Positions 26,789-35,588 of a DNA stretch of 64,000 nucleotides are shown here, in pieces (the first letter of the stretch is position 1; the number at the start of each line of letters is the position of its first letter). The notes beneath the pieces are model-generated. The model had not been told where the DNA came from. It searched no databases and was given only the letters and a program-made list of their open reading frames with translations. Source of the DNA: Dyadobacter sp. CY345 (GTDB lineage: Bacteria; Bacteroidota; Bacteroidia; Cytophagales; Spirosomataceae). The DNA lies in NCBI RefSeq assembly GCF_021502725.1, contig NZ_JAKFFS010000002.1:496001-560000 (forward strand). Direction: 5' to 3'. A program made the translations under genes and the position numbers.

Positions 26789-27265
26789 ATGTATGACCGT
26801 TCTCCATTTCCAACAATTGTTCTGGCGGCTTTTCTGGCGGGCCTCCTAGACCTGGTTTTAGCCATCATCGTGTATTCAGTTTTACTGGATAAAATTACGG
26901 CTGTTCAAATCCTGCAATCTGTTGCCAGTGGCGCTTTCGGAAAAGCTGCTTACGCCGGAGGGATTCAGATGGCTGCGCTCGGTATCGTGTTTCACTTTAT
27001 GATTTCGCTGCTCTTCACCATCTTTTACTTCCTTGTATACGCGCGCTTAGAATTCTTGCGGCATCATGGCGTAATCAGTGGTATTGTTTACGGTATTTTT
27101 ATCTGGATGGTCATGAACCTGATCGTGCTCCCTATTGTGTTTTCAGGTATGCTGCCTATGGATCCCAGTGCCGCCATTATTGGAATGAGCATCATTATTT
27201 TAGGCGTTGGACTTCCTGTTGCGCTGATCGCCCATTTTTATTACACTCGTTCAACACAGTATTAA
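26789..27265 (+). CDS. Small four-segment membrane protein of unknown function
   Basis: 158 aa with four hydrophobic segments (LAAFLAGLLDLVLAIIVYSV, MAALGIVFHFMISLLFTIFY, GIVYGIFIWMVMNLIVLPIV, IIGMSIIILGVGLPVALIA). The GIVYGIFIWMVMNLIVLP part with a mid-membrane His (FHFM) is like small YagU/DUF1440-type proteins, but the match is weak. It is convergent to the GDPD gene with no spacer. No function claimed. Confidence 0.75.
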   Translation: MYDRSPFPTIVLAAFLAGLLDLVLAIIVYSVLLDKITAVQILQSVASGAFGKAAYAGGIQMAALGIVFHFMISLLFTIFYFLVYARLEFLRHHGVISGIVYGIFIWMVMNLIVLPIVFSGMLPMDPSAAIIGMSIIILGVGLPVALIAHFYYTRSTQY

Positions 27266-28036
27266 TTACTTTAAAAGCTCAAACAATTGTTCAGGTTCAT
27301 TGGTCGTGATAAAATCAACTTTTTTATCAATGAACCATTGCATCGTGGCTTTATCATTAACCGTCCAGGCGTTGGTGGTCAGTTTTTCCTTGTGCATATC
27401 ATCAATGTAAGTCTCATTCTTTTTGTATACTGAGTAATGATAATCGATACCTGACAAACCTGCTGCAAGGATTTCGGCTGGCGTTTTATCACCGTTCAGA
27501 TATTCCACGTGTGCCTTTGGAGCAAGTTCTTTTACCTTTAAACAAACGTCAAAATCGAAAGCGATGTAGTCCGTAATTTTTTCAACTTTCAGCGCCTTAA
27601 CCATCTCAACACATTTTGTTGTCAGAGCCAGTGAGCGTTCTTTGCTGATCCGTGACGTTTTGATTTCGAGAATCAGGCGTGTTTTTTTCTGGTTTTTACC
27701 AGCTTTCAGATATGCTTCAAGGGTAGGTAAGGTTTCTCCATTTGCCAGTTTAATCTGAGATAATTCCTGAGATGTCGATCTCTCAATATCTGTTGCTTTG
27801 ATGGTATGATCGTGGTTTACGAAAAGCACTGAATCAGCAGACATGTGTACGTCAAACTCACTTCCATAACAACCCAACTTGATGGCGTGCTCCAATGCTG
27901 CGATTGAATTCTCCGTAGCACCAGTATTTTTCCAGGCACCTCTGTGGGCGATAACTTTTGATTTATTTTGAGACATACCTTCAATAGAGATCAGGCAAAA
28001 CAAGGAAATGGCAAATGCCAGAATGTTTTTGTTCAT
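27266..28036 (-). CDS. Secreted glycerophosphodiester phosphodiesterase
   Basis: 256 aa from ATG 28036, which opens a signal peptide (MNKNILAFAISLFCLISIEG). GDPD motifs: VIAHRGAWKN, ATENS, EFDVHMSADSV and NHDHTI, the His/Glu/Asp set that binds the metal and does catalysis. It hydrolyses deacylated phospholipid head groups to glycerol-3-phosphate and an alcohol, here outside the cytoplasm. An upstream in-frame start at 28078 lacks signal-peptide sense. Confidence 0.9.
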   Translation of the reverse strand: MNKNILAFAISLFCLISIEGMSQNKSKVIAHRGAWKNTGATENSIAALEHAIKLGCYGSEFDVHMSADSVLFVNHDHTIKATDIERSTSQELSQIKLANGETLPTLEAYLKAGKNQKKTRLILEIKTSRISKERSLALTTKCVEMVKALKVEKITDYIAFDFDVCLKVKELAPKAHVEYLNGDKTPAEILAAGLSGIDYHYSVYKKNETYIDDMHKEKLTTNAWTVNDKATMQWFIDKKVDFITTNEPEQLFELLK

Positions 28037-28142
28037 TTTATTAGATTTAAATGTTACTACAAGGTCGCGAAAATACACAATAGAAAGTCGGGAGGTGTTA
28101 GGAATTTATTAAGAAATTCTGCGAAAAAGCCGGAGTAGGTAT

Positions 28143-28206
28143 TGCAATGGCTAAAGCCTGAGAAGTTTCTGGATATGAAACAGCCCAAGGTTGAAACCTT
28201 GGGTTA
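28143..28206 (+). repeat. REP-like intergenic repeat, copy 1
   Basis: TGCAATGGCTAAAGCC near the left and the palindrome CCCAAGGTTGAAACCTTGGG at the right, separated by ~25 variable bases. Direct copy at 28263; inverted copy at 28383. Confidence 0.85.
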
Positions 28207-28262
28207 GGGCGAGTCAATTCCGGAGGTCGATATCAAAAATTCTGTTAAAAGCCAAAGTGGGT

Positions 28263-28330
28263 CTTGCAATGGCTAAAGCCCGGGACTTTCCCTGGTTGTG
28301 AAACAACCCAAGGTTGAAACCTTGGGTTAG
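28263..28330 (+). repeat. REP-like intergenic repeat, copy 2
   Basis: Same layout as copy 1: TTGCAATGGCTAAAGCCC then CCCAAGGTTGAAACCTTGGG and TTAG. The two copies are direct repeats about 120 bases apart, including their less conserved approach sequences. Confidence 0.85.
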
Positions 28331-28382
28331 TTAGGCGAGTTAATTCAGACGTTGAAACTATCAGTGTCAGCACTGCATCGCA

Positions 28383-28444
28383 TTAACCCAAGGTTTCAGC
28401 CTTGGGTAGCATAGACCAAACCAACCTTCCGGCTTTAGCCATTA
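28383..28444 (-). repeat. REP-like intergenic repeat, copy 3 (inverted, overlaps the 3' end of the FdhF-like gene)
   Basis: Read on the minus strand it has AATGGCTAAAGCCGG and CCAAGGCTGAAACCTTGGG. AATGGCTAA in this copy encodes the last residues Asn-Gly and the TAA stop of the oxidoreductase gene. Confidence 0.85.
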
Positions 28445-30765
28445 TTCACTGACATTTCTTCCACATGCTTTTTGACTTTCAGAATAACCTGCTTTGATGT
28501 TGGCGTATTGCTCTTGTCAGCGACACTGGTGACGGGTACAAGCACATTCGTTTCAGGGAAATATGTGGCGGAACAACCTTCCGGAATTGGATATTTTACA
28601 ACAATGAATTTATTGGCAACACGTTCAATTCCGTCATGGTTATTTAATAGATCAACAATATCACCGTCCTGCAAACCACGGCTGGCGATATCTTTTTCAT
28701 TCATTAAAATCACCCGTCGTTCATTGTAAATTCCCCTATACCGGTCATTCAAACCATATACCGTTGTATTAAACTGGTCATGGCTGCGAATCGTCATCAT
28801 CATCAACTCGTCATTTTCCATAGGCATTGTCGTTATCTCGGCAACATTGAAGTGCGCTTTTTTAGATTCCGTATTGAAGACGCCGTCACGATTACAGTTA
28901 GGCAGATAAAAACCTCCGGGTATTCTTACCCTGTTATTATAGTCTTCAAAACCAGGTATCGTTTTTTCTATTGCATCACGAATAACATCGTAATGTTCGG
29001 TGAATTTGTTCCAGTCAACGATACTATTCTCACCGAAAAGTGATTTTGCCAATTTGCATATGATCAGCGGTTCGCTTAATAAATCATCAGAAATCGGCTC
29101 TAAAACGCCTTTTGAAGACTGGATAACACCCATTGAATTTTCGCAGGAAACGAACTGATTTTCACCATTGACGAGATCCTTATCACTTCTTCCCAAACAA
29201 GGCAGGATGATCGCCTCCTCACCATGCACCAAGTGGCTGCGGTTTAATTTTGTTGAAACATGCACAGTTAAGCTGCATTGTCTCAAAGCCGCGGCCGTAA
29301 AATTAGTATCAGGCGTAGCGGAAAGAAAATTACCTCCCATGGCAAAAAATACTTTTGCTTTGCCGGCGTGCATGGCTTTGATACTATTCACTACATCCAG
29401 CCCATGTTCTTTGGGTGGAGTAAATTTAAAATTCTTTTCTAATTTTTCAAGTAAAGCAACAGGAGGCTTTTCGAAAATTCCCATTGTTCTGTCACCCTGG
29501 ACGTTACTATGCCCTCTGACCGGGCAAGTGCCGGCGCCGGGTTTTCCAATACTTCCCTTTAACAACAGCAGGTTAACAACCTCCTTAATCGTGTCAACCG
29601 AATTTTTATGTTGGGTCAGACCCATTGCCCAGCACACAATAATCTTGTTTTTATGTTTTAAAATCTCAACCGTTTTCTGAATTTGTTCCAGCGGGATACC
29701 GGAGATTTTTACCAGTTCATTGAGATTTTGAAGCTTTAAATGCTGTTTAAATTCAGCGACGCCGAGCGTGTTTTTTTCAATAAAGTTTAAATCGAGCACC
29801 GATCCCGGATTTTTTTCATCTTCCTGAATCAGTAAGATCTGGATCGCTTTCAATAAAGCCATATCCCCGTTGATCTTGATATGCAAAAAAAGATCAGTCA
29901 GATCGGTATCAATATCAAGAACTCCTTTTACCGTTTGTGGATTGCTAAAACCCATTAAGCCGGTTTCTGGTAATGGATTTGCTGAAATAATTTTTGCACC
30001 ATTCTTTTTCGCTTTTTGCAGCGCGGTGAGCATTCTTGGATGATTCGTACCAGGATTTTGCCCTAGAATGATAATTGCTTCGGCTTCGTAGAAATCAGCA
30101 AGTTTTACAGAACCTTTACCAATTCCCAATGATTCGCCCAATGCAACGCCACTACTTTCGTGACACATATTGCTGCAATCAGGGAGGTTATTTGTACCAT
30201 ATTGCCTTACTAAAAGCTGATATAAAAATGCAGCTTCGTTACTGGTTCGGCCGGAGGTGTAGAAAATCGCTTCGTCAGGAGAGGATAGATTTTTCAGCGA
30301 AGATGCTATTTTTTCAAAAGCATGCTCCCAGGATATGGGCTGATAGTGTGTTGCTCCTTTCGCTAGAAACATCGGCTGAGCGACCCTTCCTTTACTACCG
30401 ATCTCGTAATCCGACAGTTTAGCCAGATCCTGGACAGCATTTTGTGAGAAAAAAGCTGGGGTCAACTTTTTCGCTGTTGCTTCCTCTGCCACCGCTCTTG
30501 CACCGTTTTCGCAATATTCTGCCACGCCGGAACGCTCGTCGTCAGGATCCGGCCAGGCACAGCTCGGACAATCGAATCCCCCTTTTTTGTTCAGGCTCCA
30601 TAGCGCTTTCATGCCTCTTGCAAACCCTGCTTCGCCAACAACTTTCTCCATGCTGGAAACAACCGCAGGGATTCCGGCTGCTATCGTTTTAATTTCTCCT
30701 CTTTTTAATCCGGTAAATTTTTCCGGATTTTCTGCTGCCGGCGTTGATGAATTTTCTTTGCTCAT
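28435..30765 (-). CDS. FdhF/YdeP-family molybdopterin oxidoreductase
   Basis: 776 aa from ATG 30765 (2 bases after the upstream stop). The FdhF/YdeP subgroup start GGFDCPSCAWPDPDDE is clear, and PDCSNMCHESSGVAL offers Cys as molybdenum ligand rather than selenocysteine. YTSGRTSNEAAF and GQNPGTNHPRML match the bis-MGD binding folds; the late DQFNTTVYGLNDRYRG is the C-terminal MGD domain. No classical N-terminal 4Fe-4S loop is present. Encoded with mobA and fdhD, it is probably a formate dehydrogenase-like enzyme, but YdeP-type enzymes have uncertain substrates. Its 3' end lies inside a repeat. Confidence 0.88.
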   Translation of the reverse strand: MSKENSSTPAAENPEKFTGLKRGEIKTIAAGIPAVVSSMEKVVGEAGFARGMKALWSLNKKGGFDCPSCAWPDPDDERSGVAEYCENGARAVAEEATAKKLTPAFFSQNAVQDLAKLSDYEIGSKGRVAQPMFLAKGATHYQPISWEHAFEKIASSLKNLSSPDEAIFYTSGRTSNEAAFLYQLLVRQYGTNNLPDCSNMCHESSGVALGESLGIGKGSVKLADFYEAEAIIILGQNPGTNHPRMLTALQKAKKNGAKIISANPLPETGLMGFSNPQTVKGVLDIDTDLTDLFLHIKINGDMALLKAIQILLIQEDEKNPGSVLDLNFIEKNTLGVAEFKQHLKLQNLNELVKISGIPLEQIQKTVEILKHKNKIIVCWAMGLTQHKNSVDTIKEVVNLLLLKGSIGKPGAGTCPVRGHSNVQGDRTMGIFEKPPVALLEKLEKNFKFTPPKEHGLDVVNSIKAMHAGKAKVFFAMGGNFLSATPDTNFTAAALRQCSLTVHVSTKLNRSHLVHGEEAIILPCLGRSDKDLVNGENQFVSCENSMGVIQSSKGVLEPISDDLLSEPLIICKLAKSLFGENSIVDWNKFTEHYDVIRDAIEKTIPGFEDYNNRVRIPGGFYLPNCNRDGVFNTESKKAHFNVAEITTMPMENDELMMMTIRSHDQFNTTVYGLNDRYRGIYNERRVILMNEKDIASRGLQDGDIVDLLNNHDGIERVANKFIVVKYPIPEGCSATYFPETNVLVPVTSVADKSNTPTSKQVILKVKKHVEEMSVNNG

Positions 30766-30767
30766 AA

Positions 30768-31136
30768 CTAACAGTTTTTGTTCGGGTTCTCGAAATTGTC
30801 CGACTGGTCTTCGGAAGTATTGTCCAGGCATTTGAAATCTTTTTCCAGCAAAAGATATAAAAAATCCGTCTCACTGATTGGCATATTTGCTTCAAATCCG
30901 ACGATGTTATTGGCTGGCCAGTTTTCCAGTAATGATTCAGGAACAAACATGATAATTTGATTGTCATCGTAGGATGCCGACAATTCCTTGATGCCAGCGA
31001 TACTTCTCAGACAATAACCAAACGAGGAGTTTAGAAATGATGTTTTTTCTTCAACCATACCTTCGTTTGCCAATTGGTTGACCTCAGATTTAGAAAGTCT
31101 GATACGAATGGAATTTCCCTGAATGCGTATTTTCAT
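30768..31136 (-). CDS. Small conserved protein of the fdh cluster (possibly DUF7009)
   Basis: 122 aa. MKIRIQGNSIRIRLSKSEVN, then FLNSSFGYCLRSI and an acidic C-terminus ending NPNKNC. I associate proteins of this size and start with FdhD/FdhF clusters in Bacteroidota (DUF7009), but that name is recalled with limited certainty. It lies 7 bases after fdhD and 2 bases before the oxidoreductase, so it is tightly coupled. A role in enzyme assembly is only inferred. Confidence 0.7.
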   Translation of the reverse strand: MKIRIQGNSIRIRLSKSEVNQLANEGMVEEKTSFLNSSFGYCLRSIAGIKELSASYDDNQIIMFVPESLLENWPANNIVGFEANMPISETDFLYLLLEKDFKCLDNTSEDQSDNFENPNKNC

Positions 31137-31143
31137 AATTTTA

Positions 31144-31974
31144 TTAAATCCTGATCCGGCTGCTTCCCGAATAAATATTAAATCTGTTTTTACCTAAAAA
31201 ACCAATCAGGGTCATACCAAATTCTTCGGCCAGTTGTAATGCCAAACTGGATGGCGCACCAATTGCTGCCACTATTTTAATCCCGGCCATACTTGCTTTC
31301 TGGATCAGCTCGAAACTTGCTCTTCCGCTTAACAGCAAAATATTTTGGTCCAAAGGTAACTTGTCTTGCAAAAAAGAAGCACCTATAAGTTTGTCCAAAG
31401 CATTATGCCGGCCGACATCTTCCCTCAGCATAATCAGGTTGCCTTCGAGATCGAATAAGCCAGAAGCATGAAGGCCTCCTGTGTTCTGAAAAACTTCCTG
31501 TTGCTTTTTTAGGACATTTTGTAAGTTATAAAATAAATCGGCTGACACAGAAAGATCGTCGGATTGATCCGTAAATGAAGATACCGTTTTAATAGCGTCA
31601 ATGCTGGATTTTCCGCAAACTCCGCAACTGGATGTCGTGTAAAAATTTCGCTCAGCAGTTTGCAATCGCGGAGTCTCTTGATCTGCGAACGTGATCAAAA
31701 CTTTATTTTCGTCCCATATATCAGTCTCAACTTTGCTGACTTGGTTGGGGTTATGAAGAATACCCTCTGTAAATAAAAAACCTGTCGCCAGTTCTTCGTC
31801 GTTACCAGGCGTTCTCATCGTGACTGATATACTTTTCCTGACCAGTTGCCCTTCGGATTGGTATAAAACCTGAATTTCCAGCGGCTCTTCAACCGCGATC
31901 AGGTCATTTTCTTCTGTGAAACTTTCGTTATTAACTTTCTTTATTCTTATATCTCTTACTGCACTTTTTTGCAT
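31144..31974 (-). CDS. fdhD: Formate dehydrogenase accessory sulfurtransferase
   Basis: 276 aa. FdhD moves sulfur from IscS to the molybdenum cofactor, without which formate dehydrogenase is inactive. The persulfide site SSCGVCGKSSIDAI is present, together with RTPGNDEELATGFLFTEGI, REDVGRHNALDKLIG and LLSGRASFELIQKA, all conserved. Positioned between mobA and the small ORF in one transcript. Confidence 0.95.
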   Translation of the reverse strand: MQKSAVRDIRIKKVNNESFTEENDLIAVEEPLEIQVLYQSEGQLVRKSISVTMRTPGNDEELATGFLFTEGILHNPNQVSKVETDIWDENKVLITFADQETPRLQTAERNFYTTSSCGVCGKSSIDAIKTVSSFTDQSDDLSVSADLFYNLQNVLKKQQEVFQNTGGLHASGLFDLEGNLIMLREDVGRHNALDKLIGASFLQDKLPLDQNILLLSGRASFELIQKASMAGIKIVAAIGAPSSLALQLAEEFGMTLIGFLGKNRFNIYSGSSRIRI

Positions 31975-31987
31975 GAAACGAATTCTC

Positions 31988-32590
31988 TTATAAATTAATT
32001 TTTAGTGCTATTTTTTCTTTTGCTGCATGAAAATCCTCAGGTGTATCAATACTGATCATGCGTTTTGGTCTGACAGGATTATACTTTTCAGCGCCGTTTT
32101 CTTTTAAAAAATGTTGCAGCGAATATTGATTGCTTGTATACATACGCTGAATTTCATTTCCGGATCTTTCTGAATAATAGGCCAGCAATGGTTCGTAAAT
32201 ATCGTTTTCTTCATTATAAAAAGCAGAAGCGATTTGCTCGCGATCCAACACTTTCTCGAATTCTTTCAAATCCTTCGTCGTAATAAATGGATAATCGCAA
32301 CCGACAACCAAAAAGTCTTTATCCGGATAGGTTGAAAAAGCTGTCAACAGCGCAGCCATCGGTCCGACATCTCCCAGATCGGGCAGATCTGCCATGATCT
32401 GATAAGGCGCAATGATACCCGTTGCTTGTTCGCGGTTGCAAGAGATAAAAACTTTGTCGCAAACCCATTCCAACATTTCATAAACATAATAACGCTGGGG
32501 CTTACCATGGTAATTGATCAGGCTTTTGTCAGTTCCCATGCGCTTGCTTTTACCACCGCATACGACAAGTCCATACAGTTCCTTCTTCAT
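31988..32590 (-). CDS. mobA: Molybdenum cofactor guanylyltransferase
   Basis: 200 aa. GTP-binding start VVCGGKSKRMGTDKSLI, then VFISCNREQ, MADLPDLGDVGPMAALLTAF and VGCDYPF, matching MobA, which adds GMP to molybdopterin to give the MGD cofactor used by the oxidoreductase downstream. First gene of the minus-strand operon; 13 bases before fdhD. Confidence 0.92.
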   Translation of the reverse strand: MKKELYGLVVCGGKSKRMGTDKSLINYHGKPQRYYVYEMLEWVCDKVFISCNREQATGIIAPYQIMADLPDLGDVGPMAALLTAFSTYPDKDFLVVGCDYPFITTKDLKEFEKVLDREQIASAFYNEENDIYEPLLAYYSERSGNEIQRMYTSNQYSLQHFLKENGAEKYNPVRPKRMISIDTPEDFHAAKEKIALKINL

Positions 32591-32811
32591 GTTTCATTCA
32601 ATTGTTTACAGGAGTGAAAGTGCTACAAATTGAAAAGTTACCTCTTTTGCAGATTATTATATAGTTAACAGATAACCCCATACTAACGATATGCCACAGG
32701 TATGACTTTTTAAGACAATTTAGTTTTAATTATATTTTATAAACAGATAATTCAAAATTAATCTGAAAGTGATTCGTTGAGTTTAATAATTATTAGATAA
32801 CTTTATAAATA

Positions 32812-33222
32812 ATGGAGATTATGAACATTACACTCGAACAGGCAGAAATGGCCATCCAGGCTGCGAAAACAAAAGCGAAGGAAATTGATACGTTAATGAA
32901 TATCGCTGTGGTAGATGCAGGAGCGAATCTGATTGCGTTTATGCATATGGATGACGCCTGGCTTGGATCCATTGACATAGCGCAGAAGAAAGCAAAAACA
33001 GCAAGATTTTTTAATATGGATTCGGGCGAGATCGGGAAATTATCTCAACCAGGTAGTCCTTTATATAACATTGAACATTCCAACAGCGGATTAATCACTT
33101 TTCCGGGCGGCGTTTGTATAAAAGACAGTAGTGGCAAAATCATTGGTGCGATCGGTGTTTCAGGTAGTACTGTTGAAAATGATCACACTGTTGCCCAAAG
33201 CGGTGCGGATGCGGTAAAATAA
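32812..33222 (+). CDS. GlcG/HbpS-like heme-degrading or small-molecule-binding protein
   Basis: 136 aa. [40 protein letters not shown] start (here [17 protein letters not shown]), [20 protein letters not shown] and a C-terminal GVSGS, the family fold of GlcG/HbpS. The exact role is unclear; such proteins often sit next to oxidoreductases. ATG 32812 or the internal ATG 32821 are both possible. Divergent from mobA and 31 bases before the formaldehyde dehydrogenase gene. Confidence 0.82.
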   Translation: MEIMNITLEQAEMAIQAAKTKAKEIDTLMNIAVVDAGANLIAFMHMDDAWLGSIDIAQKKAKTARFFNMDSGEIGKLSQPGSPLYNIEHSNSGLITFPGGVCIKDSSGKIIGAIGVSGSTVENDHTVAQSGADAVK

Positions 33223-33253
33223 AATAAATTCTTAAACCCTTAAACCGATTCTT

Positions 33254-34444
33254 ATGTGTCAAAATCATGGAGTGGCTTACGTGAAACCGGGCGAAGTGGA
33301 AGTTCAGGAAATTGAATATCCGAAACTTGCTATCGGCGACAGGAAATGTGAACATGGGGTAATTCTTAAAATTGTTTCAACCAATATTTGCGGCAGCGAT
33401 CAACATATGGTCCGCGGACGAACGACCGCTCCGGCAGGTTTGGTACTGGGACACGAAATAACAGGTATTGTACTTGAAGCAGGTCGCGATGTTGAATTTA
33501 TTAAAGTTGGCGATCTGGTTTCAGTGCCATTTAATATCGCTTGCGGCAGATGCCGAAATTGTAAGGTAGGTCAAACCGGTATTTGCCTTAACGTAAATCC
33601 CGCGCGTCCTGGCGCTGCTTATGGTTATGTGGATATGGGTGGCTGGGTCGGCGGACAAGCCGAATACGTGATGGTGCCTTATGCAGATTTTAATTTGTTG
33701 AAATTTCCGGATAAGGATCAGGGAATGGCTTATATAAAGGATTTGACGTTGCTGTCGGATATTTTTCCAACCGGATTTCACGGTGCTGTGACTGCGGGTG
33801 TTGGTCCGGGCTCGATCGTTTATGTCGCAGGCGCAGGTCCCGTTGGATTGGCTTGTGCGGCTTCTTGTCATTTGCTTGGCGCGGCCGTCGTTATTGTGGG
33901 TGATATGATTCAGGAAAGACTGGATCAGGCTAAAAGTTTTGGATGCGAGATTATTGATCTCTCAAAAGATACGCCACTGGAACAAGCGATTGAGGCAATC
34001 GTTGGTGTGCCCGAAGTGGATTGTTTCGTCGATTGTGTAGGTTTTGAAGCCAAAGGTCATGGATCTCATGCTTCCGAAGAACTGCCAGCAACCGTTTTGA
34101 ACACTGCAATGGCTATTACAAGAGCGGGAGGCGCAATCGGCATTCCGGGTTTGTACGTGACGGGCGATCCAGGTGCAAAAGATAAGGCAGCGCAGGAAGG
34201 TAGTTTGAGTATCCGTATCGGTTTGGGCTGGGCAAAATCGCATTCATTTTATACAGGCCAATGTCCGGTTATGAAATATCACAGACAGCTCATGAATGCT
34301 ATTTTGTTTGATAAAATAAAAATTGCAAAAGCGGTCAATGTGGAAGTGATCAGTTTACAGGACGCGCCGAGAGGTTATCGTGATTTTGATAAAGGCGCGG
34401 CGAAGAAATTTGTGATCGATCCGCATGGTATGATTATGAATTAA
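33254..34444 (+). CDS. Glutathione-independent formaldehyde dehydrogenase (Zn-ADH family)
   Basis: 396 aa. Catalytic zinc: NICGSDQHM (Cys) and LGHEITG (His-Glu). Structural zinc: CGRCRNCKVGQTGIC. NAD motif VAGAGPVGLA. The insert AYGYVDMGGWVGGQAEYVMV and the late GLGWAKSHSFYTGQCPV are characteristic of the Pseudomonas putida-type formaldehyde dehydrogenase, which oxidises formaldehyde to formate without glutathione. With the formate-dehydrogenase-like operon on the other strand this suggests stepwise oxidation of C1 units. Terminator follows. Confidence 0.88.
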   Translation: MCQNHGVAYVKPGEVEVQEIEYPKLAIGDRKCEHGVILKIVSTNICGSDQHMVRGRTTAPAGLVLGHEITGIVLEAGRDVEFIKVGDLVSVPFNIACGRCRNCKVGQTGICLNVNPARPGAAYGYVDMGGWVGGQAEYVMVPYADFNLLKFPDKDQGMAYIKDLTLLSDIFPTGFHGAVTAGVGPGSIVYVAGAGPVGLACAASCHLLGAAVVIVGDMIQERLDQAKSFGCEIIDLSKDTPLEQAIEAIVGVPEVDCFVDCVGFEAKGHGSHASEELPATVLNTAMAITRAGGAIGIPGLYVTGDPGAKDKAAQEGSLSIRIGLGWAKSHSFYTGQCPVMKYHRQLMNAILFDKIKIAKAVNVEVISLQDAPRGYRDFDKGAAKKFVIDPHGMIMN

Positions 34445-34461
34445 TATTTGTTTAGACAACC

Positions 34462-34500
34462 AAACAAGAAAAGCTTCCCGAGAGGAAGCTTTTCTTGTTT
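34462..34500 (+). terminator. Terminator after the formaldehyde dehydrogenase gene
   Basis: AAACAAGAAAAGCTTCC (34462-34478) and GGAAGCTTTTCTTGTTT (34484-34500), a perfect 17-bp stem with a 5-base loop. Confidence 0.9.
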
Positions 34501-34544
34501 AAGCTTTATTCCAAAATGCAGTCGATATTTTCTAAATTGCACTT

Positions 34545-35588
34545 ATGGAAAAGAGTGATGTAAAGATTTCTAGGAAAAAGCCGATTTATCCGGTCAGTGT
34601 TGAGTTACGGAAATATTTGCGATCATATCAACGCGAAGCCCGGCTTCCTGTTGGTTATAACGACCTGATGAATTTTTACGAATCTTTCCCTGTGATAGAT
34701 AAAAATGGAAAAGATACACTTTGGCAAAGTCCGCTTTATCCGCCGCATGATATCGAAAGATTGCATAATGGTTTGAAACGAGCTTATGCCATGTTAAAAG
34801 CTTCCGGGAATCTTAGGATTGTTGAGCATAAATATATTGATAAAATCGAATATTGTACGTTCGGAAATTCGAACCCTTTTCGTATCAAGATCGTCAACAG
34901 ACTGAATGATATTTACGATTATTTTTATGTAAAACGGGCCGATGCTTCCAGAATTTACGGGCTCGAACTGGAAGAAATTTTTTCTCCAAACCAGGTCAAT
35001 TACTTGGTCGACGGAAACTCGTTGATTGAAGAGCATATTGCAGGAATACCTGGTGATGTTTTTTTGAAAATGCGCCTGGATCACACCGATTATAATCCAA
35101 AACGTATTGCCAAAGAGTTCGTTAAATTTAATGAACGTTGTATGATTACGCTTTTGGGCGACATGAGGGCGTATAATTTCGTTATGCAGATTACGCCGGA
35201 TTTCGACGATTTTCAATTTCGGCTGAGAGCAATTGATTTTGACCAGCAGTTTTATGAAGGAAATCTGAAAGTTTATATGCCTCAATATTTCAAGGAAAAT
35301 CTTCCTTACGTAAAACTGGCAATGGAACATTTGACTGACAAAACCGTTCTTCAATATCAACAGGAAGAACAATCTTCCATCGTTCACCAGGTAAGAAGTG
35401 AGCGCCACCGGCTTGCTGCCTTACGCGATGTTTCAAAAAAAGATAATATTTCTACATCCGATAAAATCCTCGAATTACGTGCAGGACTTGCTCAATACCA
35501 CAATAATTCAGATTATTATAAATGTTTGACAATGACTGATATTATTGAGCTGAATGTTAAAAATGTAATCAGGCAAGTACGGTTGTAA
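34545..35588 (+). CDS. Uncharacterised protein with kinase-like motif order
   Basis: 347 aa, no signal peptide or membrane segment. Not assigned to a named family. In order one sees YDYFYVK (K130), ELEEIF (E143/E144), a hinge-like IEEHIAGIPGDVF (161-173), TLLGDMRAYNFV (D206 and N211) and LRAIDFDQQF (D231/D233). Lys, Glu, Asp-x4-Asn and IDFD in this order are those of protein-kinase-like and aminoglycoside-phosphotransferase-like folds. The C-terminal third is helical. The functional reading is inference. A repeat begins at the base after the stop codon. Confidence 0.7.
   Translation: MEKSDVKISRKKPIYPVSVELRKYLRSYQREARLPVGYNDLMNFYESFPVIDKNGKDTLWQSPLYPPHDIERLHNGLKRAYAMLKASGNLRIVEHKYIDKIEYCTFGNSNPFRIKIVNRLNDIYDYFYVKRADASRIYGLELEEIFSPNQVNYLVDGNSLIEEHIAGIPGDVFLKMRLDHTDYNPKRIAKEFVKFNERCMITLLGDMRAYNFVMQITPDFDDFQFRLRAIDFDQQFYEGNLKVYMPQYFKENLPYVKLAMEHLTDKTVLQYQQEEQSSIVHQVRSERHRLAALRDVSKKDNISTSDKILELRAGLAQYHNNSDYYKCLTMTDIIELNVKNVIRQVRL

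Noticed and set aside
28143..28444. Possible CRISPR-like array
   Set aside because: Only three copies, one inverted, with palindromic repeats and unequal spacing; no cas genes.
34794..35408. 204-aa frame on the minus strand
   Set aside because: Antisense to the 347-aa gene, which has sensible composition and motifs; the minus frame is low-complexity hydrophobic/Phe-Ile-rich.
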